DNA of 64,000 nt from Galeruca laticollis (lineage: Eukaryota > Arthropoda > Insecta > Coleoptera > Chrysomelidae). The stretch is taken from the NCBI GenBank assembly GCA_963921935.1, contig OY998178.1, positions 53,412,951 to 53,476,950 on the forward strand. Direction: 5' to 3'. Positions 32,872 through 43,656 of this stretch are shown here, in pieces. Under the pieces are notes generated by a model. That model searched no databases. It was not told the DNA's origin and worked only from the letters and a program-made list of their open reading frames with translations. The stretch's first letter is position 1. Every line of letters starts with the position of its first letter. The translations under genes were made by a program, and so were the position numbers.

Positions 32872-32887
32872 GCCAGTCTTTAACGGG

Positions 32888-33112
32888 TTAAATCGATTCA
32901 GTGTTGAAAAATATCGTTCGACCTCTAATGTTATCATGGCACTTGTTATCACAATATCTAATAATTTTCTAGTCTCCTTCAACGTATCTCCTAGATTATA
33001 TACTAAAGGCAGTGCGCAATCTATTGTTATGCAATCATTTCTTGAATAAATAACAGACAGTTCAGTTCGTAATCTTTCAATATCAAGTGTTTTTTTTGAC
33101 GGGTGTGGAAAC
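32888..33112 (-). pseudogene. hAT C-terminal dimerisation domain, proximal part
   Basis: The minus frame ends in ITLEVERYFSTLNRF at the TTAA duplicate. Joined at the TTAA, it continues into KTFLRNSM at 30439. The V-E-R-x-F-S-x-L-x-x-I/F-K block is typical of hAT C-terminal domains. Upstream the frame is readable to about 33112 (LDIERLRTELSVIYSRNDC) and then lost. Confidence 0.75.
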
Positions 33113-33371
33113 TCATGTTCAACTCCTGCGCTATGGTTCTTATGCGACAGGAAATGTGGGACTCAGGGTTCTAAGTAGTGCAAGTCCCTGCCTACACCAC
33201 CAAACCACACCTCGGTAGCCAGTGTTAGTCGGACTCGGAACCGCCGTTTAGCATTACTTCAAGTCCGACGGCTATGATTTTTGCTATTGACTGTCATGTT
33301 GTTGTTGCATCTATACATTCTGAATTATTACCTTCTACCTTCTCTTTGTCTTACGTCGTTTTCTTTCTGTT

Positions 33372-34103
33372 TTAGTATGGTAGCTGTGTTTGTACTGCTT
33401 CCCACTTTTTTGGATCTTCTAGCATTTTGCTTATGACATTCTCTGGCGTTATATTTCCTGCTTTGTTTTCCATATTTAGTCTTTCAATCTGCCATCTACT
33501 ACAGATAAATATAGTGTGTTCTGCTGCATCTTCTTCTTCACCACAGTATATGCACGTTGGTAGTTCGGTATGGTGGGATAGATTTCGGTATGCTTGGAAA
33601 CATCCATGACCGGTCAGCATTTGTGTGAGGTAGTAACTGAGTTCTCCGTGTTTCCTTTTAACCCATTCTTGTATGGTCGGTATAAGTTTCTTTGTCCAGG
33701 TCCCTGTATCAACATATTCTTGCCACCATTCTTGCCATCTTTGCAGCAGTAGGGATTCTGCTCTTGGCTTATCTAAAGCTTGCTCATCTTCCAATTTCAT
33801 CACTAGGATGTTGATTGGTGGTATTTGTGCAAGAGTTAGAACTGATCTTGTGGAAGCAGTTCTGTATGCTCCAATTATTCTGATGGCGGTTTTTCTCTGT
33901 ATGCTGATCATCTTATTTAAATATATCTTTTTGATGAGAGCTCTTTTCCATATAGAAGATCCATAAAAGATAGTAGATTGCAGCACCGAGCATAGAATAC
34001 ATCTGTTCCCCTCTCTGGGCCCTCCTATATTTGGCATCAGACTGCTGATATTTCCCAAGGCCTTTTCTGCTTTCTTTGCCGCTTCGTGTATATGTTTCGT
34101 CAT
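33372..34103 (-). pseudogene. Post-RT C-terminal domain of R1-like element
   Basis: This open frame of 243 codons contains KAEKALGNISSLMPNIGGPR, QRKTAIRIIGAYRTASTRSV and a zinc knuckle-like CIYCGEEEDAAEHTIFICSRW (C-X2-C-X8-H-X4-C), as found at the C-terminus of R1-clade ORF2 proteins. It is frameshifted relative to the RT upstream. The 3' region down to ~33130 is non-coding. Confidence 0.8.
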
Positions 34104-34235
34104 GTCTTCATGTTTCTATCCAGATGAAAACCTAAGTATTTCAGACTTTCCTGACTGTTAATCATTGTTTCATCCAATTCGAAGTACCGCTTCGGTTTTA
34201 TGTGGTGCCAACTTCAGTTTTTATCGCACATCCAT

Positions 34236-35185
34236 TCATTTATCTGTCTGAGTCCGATTGGCTGATACCCTCAAAGATTCAGAATTTGATACCGTTACGA
34301 CTATTCCAATGTCATCTGCATATCCTATAAGCTGTACACGACAAAAAACGGGTATTTTCAGGACTTCGTCATAGTAGACATTCCACAGCGTAGGACCTAT
34401 TACTGAGCCTTGTGGTACTCCACATGTGACATTAAACTTGCCGTTTGTTCCTACGAATAGAGACATTTCGTGTAGATAGCTAGCTATCATATTATAGATA
34501 TATGGTTTTATCCCTTTGCTGGTCAGTTCATCGAGAATTCCTTGCCACGGTGCCGAGTTAAAGGCGTTTTGAACGTCGATCGTTATGAGTACACAAAGCA
34601 TTCTACGATGTCTTTGGCTTCGTCTGCAATGTTCTCTACCCTTTTTAGTGCATCGATTGTTAATTTTTGCTCTCTAAATCCATATTGCTCGGTATCCAGG
34701 TCTCCCCATCTCTCTATTTCGGATTTGAGCCTTGTGAGCGTCAGATGTTCCATTAGCTTAGCCAGGACGTTAAGTAGACAGATAGGTTTGTAACTTATAT
34801 TATTTTGGCCTGTCTTATCTCTTTCAATTAGCACCACTTTAGTTCTTTGGGGAACTCTCTTTCAGTTAGTGCCTCGTTTAGTACGAGCAAGAACTTTTCT
34901 GGGTAGCTCCTTACTATAGCCTTTAACACTTCGGCAGGGATGTTGTCTGGACCCGGTGCTTTCTTTTCTTTCAACCGTTCGTTTGCTTGTAGTAGTTCCT
35001 TTAGTGTGTATTTCCGCTGTATTTACTGGCATTTTATTCCATTCTCTCGTTTGCTGCTCCGGAAAAAGAGTTTTCGCTATCTTGATTTGTTCCTCGTCGG
35101 TCATGATCAGAGGGCGATTTTTCTTAAGCTTATTTGTGACGAATTGATGTCCTTTGCCCCAAACTTTACGGGATGGATTTACCAC
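34236..35185 (-). pseudogene. Reverse transcriptase of R1-like element
   Basis: Three frames. 34583-34837 has ISYKPICLLNVLAKLMEHLT and EQYGFREQKLTIDAL. 34236-34601 has VLITIDVQNAFNSAPWQGIL (first catalytic Asp), CGVPQGSVIGPTLWNVYYD and IGYADDIGIVV (the YADD core is intact). 34862-35185 carries the linker that precedes RT, with a frameshift near 34850. The motifs fit R1-clade elements. Confidence 0.8.
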
Positions 35186-35190
35186 TGGCC

Positions 35191-36620
35191 TTACTATTCT
35201 ATATTTATGTGATATTTTTCACATTTGAGGGTTCTTAAGCCTTCAAAAACGTCTTTGTATTTTTTAATAATTTGGGAATAGTCAAGACTTTGAATGTTTT
35301 GATTTGTTAAAGAATTTTTGTGTTTTTCCGATTTATATTTAAATTTTTGGGACTTGGTTTTTAAATTTAAGCTGTTTTGAGGGGAACTTTCGTAGTTTTC
35401 GGTATATGTCTCTAATTTTTTATCAAATTTGACTGAACCAACGAATTTTAGTAAATTTGAATGTTCACAATCATCTTTACCCAAAACGGCGGATGAATAT
35501 TCATTTTTTATTATGTAAAAAGTTATATAATCTTTAAAAATTTTATATTCGCACAAAAGAGAGCTTTTTCCCAGAATATCAATTTTTGAGTCTGTATAAG
35601 TGGATATTTTTAAATTGCTTGGAAGGTTATTTTTGTGTAAATCTATGGGTTTTAAAAATTTCGCAGGAAAGGCATTTATTTCACTGTCTAGCTTGAAATT
35701 TATACTAGCCTGTTTTTCGAAATTTAAATTTACATTCCAATCGGATTTTTTGACTAAATCAATTTTTGCAATATATTCAATGTGACAATCCTCAGAATCA
35801 GAATCATATTCAGACGAAGAACAAGAAGAATAATCTAAACTTTTATTTTTAGGTAATATTTGCTTTACAGGCCTGCAAAATTTGTCAAAGTGGTGCAAAT
35901 TCCCACATTTTTGACATTTTCTGCCGAAAGCGGGACACTCATTTAGTCCATGTTTGATTCCACAATTTCTGCATATAAATTGTCTTTTTTCTTTTTGTTT
36001 TTTATATTGACGAGAACGTGACTCACTACGATTACGACTATAATCGCGGTATTTTTGGGGACTTCTTTCACGCACCTTATTCCTCCTTCCATCGCATTTT
36101 GACGTAGGTTTACACATCGAAAAAGCCCTTTCAAGGGTTACATTTTTACTTTTTAGTAAATCTTTTCTCACACTGGTATCAAGGATACCCAAAATTAACC
36201 TATCGCGAATTAAACTATCACGTAAATTTTCAAATTCGCACGTGCTAGCAAGTTGTCGTAGCACTTTGACATAACAGTCGATATTTTCTGACTGTCCTTG
36301 GTTCCTCAGAAAAAATGTGTCATTCATAAGTTACATTTTTTACGGGTTTGAAAGCAGACTCCAATTTCGTTACAACAGTATCGAGGTCTAATTTGTTTTC
36401 CTCATCTTCCCATTCAAACTTATTGTAGAGCTTTAAGGCTTCATCACCTATGCAGCCAAAATGAAGTACATTGTCTCTGTTGGCTTTTTGCTCCAATCGG
36501 AAGCTTTGATGTACAAATCAAACTTTTGCTTGAAGAATGTCCAACTTTCATCCAAAGACAGGTTATTGAAATCCATAGCAGACGGCGGAATAATTCCAGT
36601 AGCCATTTTGGTGATGCACT
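35191..36620 (-). mobile_element. Gypsy element fragment: gag and protease (mag-like)
   Basis: Minus-strand gag starts near 36606 (MATGIIPPSAMDFNNLSLDE), is open to 36448, and continues after a shift and stop in the 35194-36327 frame. It is cut on the left by the R1-like element within the RT N-terminus, and on the right by Gypsy copy C just upstream of the gag start. No LTR of this element is visible. Confidence 0.75.
35194..36327 (-). pseudogene. Gag C-terminus, zinc knuckles, degenerate protease and RT start
   Basis: This open frame of 377 codons has capsid sequence (LRDSLIRDRLILGILDTSVR), then Arg/Ser-rich sequence and two CCHC-like knuckles (CRNCGIKHGLNECP and CQKCGNLHHFDKFC). The protease region follows (SINFKLDSEINAFPAKFLKP), where the catalytic D-(S/T)-G reads D-S-E, and the frame ends in an RT-entry segment (YKDVFEGLRTLKCEKYHINI). 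The lost Gly would be expected to inactivate the protease. Knuckle order and the Gag start resemble the mag group of Gypsy elements. The frame ends at the junction with the R1-like element. Confidence 0.75.
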
Positions 36621-37014
36621 GCAATTTACGAAATAGCACTCTAGTGCGGGTGCGCAGGGATTTCTAAGAGCTGTTTACGATTTTTTGTGACTATCTTATC
36701 TAGATATTGTTTTTGTGACCACTCTTATCTAGAAAACTCCAGGAAGCCGATTGTTTTTGTGTAAGCCGCAATCTAGAAGTATCTAGTAAATAAGGCAATA
36801 ATATATAAAGGACCGACTAGCGGGAGAAGTTAGTTTATGAAGTGATCTCGTGATATAAACAGCGAACAAGTAGATAGTCTAAGGTAATGAAGTGTTTATA
36901 TAAATTAATGTAAGTGACTATACTGTGTATATAATATAAATTAGTGAATAGTGTAGTGAATAAATAAATTAAGTTAGTAGACGTAACATAACATAAATAA
37001 ACAGTTACGTAAAA

Positions 37015-38300
37015 ATGGCCAAGAGATTGAGTGACCTGAAAGTGACAGAGCTAAAGGCAGAATTGGAAAATCGCGAGCTGGAAACGTCCGGTAACAAGAG
37101 TTAGTTAGTAGAAAGACTCAAAGTGGTACTGGTAAAGGACGGCTCGGATCCAGAAACATTTTTATTCAATGACGAGGCTTCCACCTTAATCTCGTCAATT
37201 TCTGCTAACATGAAAAACGATATTTCAGCCATGGAAGAAATGATTTCAATTAATGTGAAAAACGAAATGTCTGCTAACATGGACAAACTTTCTGCCGATA
37301 TCTTATTAATGAAAAATGACATTGCCGCTGACGTGGAAAATAAAAATGCATCTCTTAAATCGGATATTGAGGATAAAATCACAACGATGGACGAGAAAAT
37401 GGAGAATAAAATGACAACGATGGACGAAAAAATCAAGGAGTTAGAGAGAAAGATGACAGATTCAAGAACACAAGACACGCCAGTAGAAGACAAGAAGATC
37501 GATCAAATAAAACCCTACAAGCCAGAAACACAAGCCAAGACAGAGGATATTGGCATTTTTGTCCGAGTCAAGGCTCCAACGTTCGACGGAAAGACGTCAT
37601 GTACCAATTACGTAAAACAGTTTGAAGCAGCCGCTACATTGAATAATTGGTCTGACAAGGAGAAAGCAGTGAACTTAACAATCGCGCTTCGGAGAGATGC
37701 CTTAGATGTACTCCTGACGATACCTCTGGAAGAAACGGATGATTTCGAACAGCTGAAGAAGAGATTAGACACGCGATATGGTCACGAACATCTAGAACAT
37801 CTGTACCAATCCCAGCTGAAGAATTGTAGACAGAAACGTAATGAGCCCCTTCAAGAGTATGAAGTGGATATTGCTCGACTCGTTCGATTTGCTTATCCAT
37901 CAGCACCAGAGAACATGATGGAATGTCTGGGCATCCAGGCCTTTATTGATGGCTTATGTGACCCCGATATGCAGAGGATGCTTCGTTTAGCCTATCCCAA
38001 AACATTAATCGACGCATTGATAGCTGCTCTTGAATATGAAGCAGCAACGAAGGCAAAATTAGGACCATCCAAGAAGAAGGTGACGAAGACAGATTTGACC
38101 AGTTCGTCAGTTTAATAAAATGTATGATGGACAAGAAGCCGAGAAAGATCAGATGCTGGAATTTTGGCGAACTAGGGCATGTACGTAGTTCGTGCAAGCG
38201 CCCCAGGACTCCTCCAACCCAAGAACTCCAGTCACAGGAGAAATCACACACTGGCGAATACCAAGCTGATGTGAATCACGGAAAAGCTGACTCTCTGCCT
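37015..38300 (+). pseudogene. Gag of copy C
   Basis: The ATG at 37015 starts MAKRLSDLKVTELKAELENR, the SAP motif, but codon 30 is a stop (TAG, 37102-37104). From 37123 the frame is open for 330 codons: coiled-coil repeats (KNDISA and MDEK types) to about residue 120, the linker, and the capsid with APTFDGKTSCTNYVKQFEAA and YPSAPENMMECLGIQAFIDG. The zinc knuckle (CWNFGELGHVRSSC, second Cys replaced by Phe) is in the next frame at 38150. The sequence is close to copies A and B. Confidence 0.8.
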
Positions 38301-39395
38301 AGGCGGTCATGCCCCGTAGACTATTCTCACTGCAACAAGTCAAAATCTAATGAAGGTATAGTTTCAAGAATTACGGTAGTCAATGAAAAATGGTCACCCA
38401 CCAGGATCAGGGAAGATCAGGAGAATGATCCTTACCTAAGGAAGATTGAGCAATGGAAGGAAGAAAATCGGCGACCTACATGGCAAGAAGTGTTAAGATT
38501 TTCACCGACACTCAAGGCTTATTGGGCTCAGTGGGACTCCCTTGTCCTTGAAAACGATGATGGTTCTGAGATGAGGAGACAGCTAGTTTTCCCTAGAACG
38601 AGAGTAGCTGAGGTACTGAGGAAGTTACAGGACAGTCCATCGGGTGGCCATCTGGTAGTGAAGAAAACCCTTCAGCGAGTCCGTGAAAGGTTTTATTGGA
38701 TGAACAGCTCCGACGATGTGAAGGACTGTTGTAAGAAAGGCTCGACTTGTGCTACGTATGAAACAGTATAATATTGAAAGCCCTTTCGAAACGATTTAGA
38801 CATCGCTGGACCATTTCCGACGACAGAAAATGGTGGCAAATACATCCTGGTTATAATGGATTATTTCACAAAGTGGGTGGAAATTCACGCGATCCCGAAT
38901 CAAGTGGCCACAACTGTCGTGAATGTATTGGTGGAAGAATTTATTAGCCAATATGGAGTGATCTTGGAAGTCCACAGTGACCAGGGAAGAAATTTCGAAA
39001 GCCATCTATTCCAGGAGATTTGCGACAAGCTGGGAATGAAGAAGACCAGGACAACAGCATTACATCCACAGTCAGATGGAATGGTCGAGAGAATGACCAG
39101 GACTATTGGAAAATACCTGTCCAAAGTAGTTTCCAGCCATCAGAGAGATTGGGACCAGTACCTTTCCCTATTCGCATCGGCTTATCGATCTGCCGTCAAT
39201 GAGTCCACGGGTAAAACACCTGCGAAAATCCTGCTTGGGCGTAAAATGAGGCTTCCTTGTGACCTGGAATTTGGCTGTCGTCCTGGAGAAGATCTAGCAG
39301 GAGAAGACTACGCGATCCAATTGAGAAGAAGGCTGGACGATATTTATGAATTAGTTCGAACAAATCTTCAAGTTGCCAGCGACATAATGAAAAGT
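38260..39395 (+). pseudogene. RNase H tail and integrase of copy C
   Basis: ADVNHGKADSLPRRSC continues in the same frame as the knuckle, so the deletion is frame-preserving here. The integrase zinc-binding segment (GHLVVKKTLQRVRERFYWMN; one His conserved, others damaged) is followed by a frameshift, and then 38856-39407 has YFTKWVEIHAIPNQVATTVV, VHSDQGRNFESHLFQEICDK and QSDGMVERMTRTIGKYL. These hold the second Asp and Glu of the core, while the first Asp lies just upstream (LDIAGPFPTTENGGKYI). The end at 39395 is a chimeric junction. Confidence 0.8.
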
Positions 39396-39419
39396 ATAGA
39401 TATTTAACTTCTGATTTCC

Positions 39420-40515
39420 ATTCTATGATTTCCCCGTTTAAGGATATGGGTTTCATGGCTGGAAGTGTTTTTTTCCGGATAAATAGAATTACTATACTCT
39501 TGTTTGGGTTGATGTTTAGCCCCACTAACAAGCACCATTGCTCAATGATTCTGAGGCCCTTTTGTAATAAATCACACAAGGTGCCTCCGACTATTAGAAC
39601 TGTGTCATCAGCATAACACATACATTAGAAGCCAAGCTCCGTTAGTCTGTAGAGCAACGCATCTACTACGAGGCTCCATAGAAGGGGAGATATCACTCCC
39701 CCTTGAGGTGTCCCCCGAGTGGCTTTAACTGAGGTGGTTTGATTCCCCACCTGTGTCTCAGCTATCCTCGTCATCAACAACTCATGTATCCCTTTTACAA
39801 TGGTTTCATTTACTCTTCGCCTTTTTAGCGCTTCATTGGCACATGAGTTGTGTTGTCAAAGGCTCCTGGTATATCCAGGAATGCCCACATTGCGATTTCT
39901 TTGTTGTTCCGAGTTCTCTGGATGACTTCGGCCAGCTGATGCAGAGCCGTCTCAGTTGATCGACCCGCTCTGTAAACATGCTGACATTTATGAAGTGGTG
40001 TATTCTCCAGGTTCTCTGTTCTTATGTCGTTATCCACTACTTTCTCCATCGTTTTGAGTAAAAACGATATTAGACAGATGGGTCTAAAAGATCGGGGATC
40101 AATCCCATCTTTTTCCCTATTTTTGGTAAAAGGTTACCCTTGACTATCTCAATTTTCTAGGTATTAGACCCACTGCTAGACTGCTTCTTGTAATCTTCAG
40201 CAGGTGAGGAAGAATCTCCTCTATCCTTTGCTGCAGGAGTACTGGAAATATTTCATCCACTCCTGGTGATTTATATGGTTGAAAGGTAGTTATTTTCCAT
40301 TCCAACCTTTCTCTGGTAAATATTTTCTTAGCAATGTCCCAATATTCCTTGCGGAATTTTTTGGTGTAATTAATTGATATTTCAGTGCTTGTTGCTGGTT
40401 CACTACCTGGAAAGTGGGTTCTAAGAAGAAGAATCGATCGTTCCTCTTCACCTTCCGTGTATGATCCGGCTGACTTTTTCAGCGACATTGTGAGTTTAGT
40501 TCTCCCATTTGCCAT
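39420..40515 (-). pseudogene. Reverse transcriptase of the APE-type non-LTR element
   Basis: 40144-40515 has the entry block FQPYKSPGVDEIFPVLLQQR. 39825-40049 has HVYRAGRSTETALHQLAEVI and FLDIPGAFDNTTHV (first catalytic Asp block, L-D-I-x-x-A-F-D). 39426-39621 has MCYADDTVLIVGG (YADD) and CLLVGLNINPNKSIVILFIR. Frame changes lie between them. The remaining C-terminal part is absent. Confidence 0.75.
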
Positions 40516-41023
40516 GACCTTTTGTAGTCTGGCCGCTGTGTGAGTGGAAGTGATATTTTCGCAAAAGGCTTGAAAATTAAGCCTTTGGGCCTTCCTTATC
40601 TCTTTATTGTACTGAGTAAGCTTCTCAGTGTACTCCTGTCAATTATCGTCACGTTTGACTCTATTAAAGAGCCGACGGACCTCTTTTCTGAGGTTTGACA
40701 GGTTCCCATTCCACCAAGGAGCATCCTTTTCTGAACAAGTTTTCAACAGTGCTCAACTGGAGTAAAAAGCTTCCATTATTGCCTCACTGATCTCTTCGAC
40801 TCTTTGTTCCAGGTCGTAGTGCGGGTGATTCACCCCATTCACTTCGACGTGTTCCAAATTGTCCTTCAGATTGGTCTTGTAAAGAGACCAATCAGTATTT
40901 CTAGGATTTCGGATTGTAGGAATCGAGGTATCCTAAATTCGATGATCCTATGGTCGGAAAGTGATGGCTCTCTCATCACCCTCCAATCTTTTAAATTTTT
41001 CCTAGCAGTAACATTAACAATTT

Positions 41024-41368
41024 TTACGTCCAAGACCTCTCCTTTGCTCTCGTGACAAAAGTTGGGGTTGTCCCCACGTTTAAGGTCTCAAGGTTATTTG
41101 CAAAGTGATATCTTAATAAACACTCACCTTTTGCATTATTGTTAGTGCTTCCCCACACGGTACTGTGTGCGTTGGCATCACAACCAATTATAATTGGCAG
41201 CCGTCTGCTATCGCAGTGTCTCACTAGCTCTTGTACTTCTTCTGGTGGTGTCATCGTCCCGTCTCCAGCGAAGTAAGCAGAGGCAATGACGATGTCTCGG
41301 TCGATACCCCCAATGTTGAGGTGAACCATGATAGGAACAAGATCCCGTCCCACGTATTCTGAAAACAC
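41024..41368 (-). pseudogene. APE endonuclease fragment of the non-LTR element
   Basis: The frame contains MVHLNIGGIDRDIVIASAYF and IIIGCDANAHSTVWGSTNNN, with the conserved G-C-D-x-N-A-H block, then GECLLRYHFANNLETLNVGT. These are C-terminal APE endonuclease blocks. The N-terminal third is missing. Confidence 0.75.
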
Positions 41369-41533
41369 AAATATATTTTATGCTTTTATACTTCTGCCTT
41401 CATTTCTTGTTGAACCAGTTATTTTTGTACCGACTTTTTTGTAGCTCAAATACTCTATACCCTGCACTCTATTTTTTACATGAAGGTCTTTTTCTTTAGT
41501 CTTATTTATTGTTGATTTAATTCCCGTCAAATT

Positions 41534-42122
41534 TTAATCAACATCATTACTTTCAATATCTTCTTTCAGTGACTTTGTCTTTTTTACATTTTGTTCTACT
41601 TTATGGTCCGTGTCAGCAGATTCATAATTCTCTGTCATTTCTTCAAATCGATCATTATTATTATGATTTACAAATACATTTTCTATCGGAATAATATAAT
41701 TTCTTTCTATCGGCCCATCAAAAACTGTCAAACTGTCTAGCACAGCTGCGCAATCTTTTTCTTTCCCAACTGCTTGGTTTAGATGTTGTAAATAATAAGA
41801 AGTGCTTGAATTAACTTCAAAAATTACAGGCATAGATTGCAGATTCTCTGGAGTTATTAGAATAGATTCCATATGCTTAAATGGCAGGTCTTCAAAAGTG
41901 AACAGAACAGGTTCCATGCGATTAGATTGCAGGTTCTCTAAAACTGGTTCAATAGACGTAGTTTGCTACTCTTCTAGAGTTACCGGAACTGGTTCCATAC
42001 TTGTAAATTGCAGGTCCTCTGAATTTTCCAGAACTGAGTCCCTAGGCGTAAATGTATTATTTGTGTATTTGTTAAGCCAACTTTGCACAATCGAGTTACT
42101 GCCCAACCGTTGATCTTCATTT
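41534..42122 (-). pseudogene. Unassigned exon-like acidic frame with repeated motif
   Basis: I do not recognise this protein. A minus frame from about 42122 down to a stop at 41534 has one internal TAG near 41972. It begins just after a T-rich tract and CAG (a splice-acceptor-like sequence at ~42123-42132) with ENEDQRLGSNSIVQSWLNKY. It then carries four or five imperfect ~18-residue units with the pattern M/I-E-P-V/I-L-x-x-x-E-x-L (TSMEPVPVTLEE, RMEPVLFTFEDLPFK, HMESILITPENLQ). An Asn/Glu/Asp-rich acidic tail follows (EDIESNDVD). It could be the last exon of a minus-strand host gene or a decayed element protein. Confidence 0.35.
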
Positions 42123-42132
42123 TCTGAAAAAT

Positions 42133-42640
42133 AATGGTTGCTTTAAATCCTTAATGTCAGCGTCTGCTACCAAATGGATTTTCTTGATTCTGAGACGCCT
42201 TTGTCTCAAATTTTGCAAAACGAATCCTAAGAGTGGTATAAGATCCCACATAAACATAATATTTTTCTTATATTCAATCTAGTTTATTATTTTTCTTATC
42301 TTTTGAGCATCGATTTTTGCGATATTGTTGAACAAAACACGAAAAGAAACTAGATAGAAAATAAAACTAAGTTTATCTGAGACATTGCACCATTCTCGGG
42401 GTACATTGTGCAAAATTTGAAACAAAACCGTCTTAGAGCAAAAACGTACAGACATAGAAAAAAGTTCAGGTCATTGATATACCTAAAGTTATCCTGAATT
42501 TTTATTTGCTTAGAGAACGCAACAAAAGTGTACGCCACTGTGTTATTCCGTACAGTAGGGAACGTGATATTATTTATCATATTTTCTGTTTTAAAATCTA
42601 ACTCGTAAATTTTGTTTGAAAAATTGATTTATTTCTTAGT
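42133..42640. other. No gene recognised
   Basis: AT-rich sequence between the exon-like frame and the Penelope-like copy. If the acceptor at ~42130 is real, this would be intron. Confidence 0.4.
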
Positions 42641-43652
42641 TTTCTTCAATATCCCTAACTTTTTAGTTCCTATTCCTCCTAAAAGTTTAAATAATTTAAT
42701 TTTTGGGTGTAAATTATTAATATGATTGAAAAATACATCTAATTGTCGTTCACTACCCATAAAACAAGCTAATATCTACATATCTATACCAAAATAAGAC
42801 ATTTTTTGAAATATTACTGTTATAGATATGTAGATGACATATTTGCTTGTTTTATGGGTAGTGAACGACAATTAGATGTATTTTTCAACCATATTAATTA
42901 TTTACACTCAAAATTTGAATTTACATTAGAAGTTGAAGAAAATAACTCAATCAATTTTCTTGATTTAAGAATTCAAAGAATTAATAATGTACTTGATTAT
43001 TTATTCAATTTACAGAAAATCAACACACACTGATGTAAATATTCCATATAACTCTAATCACCCCATGTCACATAAATTGGCAGCATATAATTAATTCAAT
43101 GATACATAGAGCTTTTTCAATTCCTATGAACAAATGTGATTTTATTGGGGAAATCAATACAATTAAACAAATAGCAACAATTTCTTTTAGAACAGAGAGT
43201 AATGTGAGTACAAAATTGTTAAATTGTTAAAGGGTCAAACTCTTAGAAATTTTGAGATCAGATACAGTGAACATTCACGAGCATATAGATTAAAACAACC
43301 ACATAAGTCTCACTACGTAAAACATTTACTTGACACCAAACATTCATTGATACCTAACACAGAACTAGAAATACTACATATTTGTGATAAGAAACATGAA
43401 CTGGATTTCCTTGAAGAGCTAGAAATTAGAAGACACTTAAGAAGCACACAATATCAAGTTGTCAGTGAATAGATAAATCTAGGGAGTTCTCAACTTTTAA
43501 ACTGTCTTCTTAAGTGATAATTGTAAAGATCACCAGATATAGTTTTCCTGGTTTTCTATATCATTGCACAGTTATATTGATCTTAATTGGAAAAAAGATA
43601 TCCAGGATATCTCCATAGGGCTAATAATATATAAGCTTTAATATTTGTAACA
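42641..43652 (+). mobile_element. Penelope-like element copy 2, left part
   Basis: It begins with an inverted copy of its own RT start: 42690-42790 is the reverse complement of about 42820-42920, in head-to-head arrangement. The + strand RT palm fragment (42806-43033) is followed by deleted linker sequence and a GIY-YIG remnant (43224-43472), then the 3' region to 43652. The 3' tail continues at 48445 after the inserted LTR element. Confidence 0.8.
42806..43472 (+). pseudogene. Penelope-like RT palm and GIY-YIG fragments
   Basis: The first frame contains YYCYRYVDDIFACFMGSERQ, with the YxDD-like catalytic block, and NNSINFLDLRIQRINN. A stop and deletion follow, with only short pieces of linker left. 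The nuclease frame lacks the GIY part and starts at GQTLRNFEIRYSEHSRAYRL, then DTKHSLIPNTELEILHICDK. It is clearly the same family as copy 1. Confidence 0.75.
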
Positions 43653-43656
43653 TCAC

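Larger units (their letters stand above)
30444..32887 (-). mobile_element. piggyBac element, apparently intact
   Basis: 2444-bp element with imperfect terminal inverted repeats (CCCTTTAAAGGC at the left; CCCGTTAAAGAC read inwards from the right) and TTAA on both sides (30440-30443 and 32888-32891). It contains one complete spliced transposase gene. A 16-bp palindrome GTTACCATATGGTAAC or a near copy occurs at 30574-30589, 32494-32509 and 32856-32871. The frame of the hAT gene into which it jumped is restored when the element and one TTAA are removed. Confidence 0.95.
33113..35190 (-). mobile_element. R1-like non-LTR retrotransposon, 5' truncated and broken
   Basis: The minus-strand order from right to left is pre-RT linker (34862-35185), RT (34236-34837), post-RT region with a C-C-H-C motif (33372-34103) and a non-coding 3' region to about 33130. 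The right edge cuts directly into a Gypsy gag-pol at ~35190, so the element is 5' truncated or inserted there. The endonuclease is missing. Confidence 0.8.
36625..39395 (+). mobile_element. Gypsy copy C of the SAP/macro family, 3' truncated, internally deleted
   Basis: Plus strand. A 5' LTR remnant (36625 to about 36990) is shortened at both ends and lacks the primer-binding site. Gag follows from ATG 37015, then a junction near 38250-38280 fuses the Gag zinc-knuckle region to the end of RNase H, then integrase to 39395. Protease, RT and most of RNase H are missing. At 39395 it stops within the integrase and joins an unrelated non-LTR fragment, so the macro domain and 3' LTR are lost. Confidence 0.85.
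39396..41370 (-). mobile_element. APE-type non-LTR retrotransposon (Jockey/I/R1 superclade) fragment
   Basis: Minus-strand pieces from right to left are endonuclease (41024-41368), linker (about 40520-41020, several stops), RT (40144-40515, 39825-40049) and RT palm (39420-39621). Both ends are truncated: the right end starts inside the endonuclease, and the left end stops inside the RT and is fused to Gypsy copy C. No poly(A) is visible. Confidence 0.75.
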
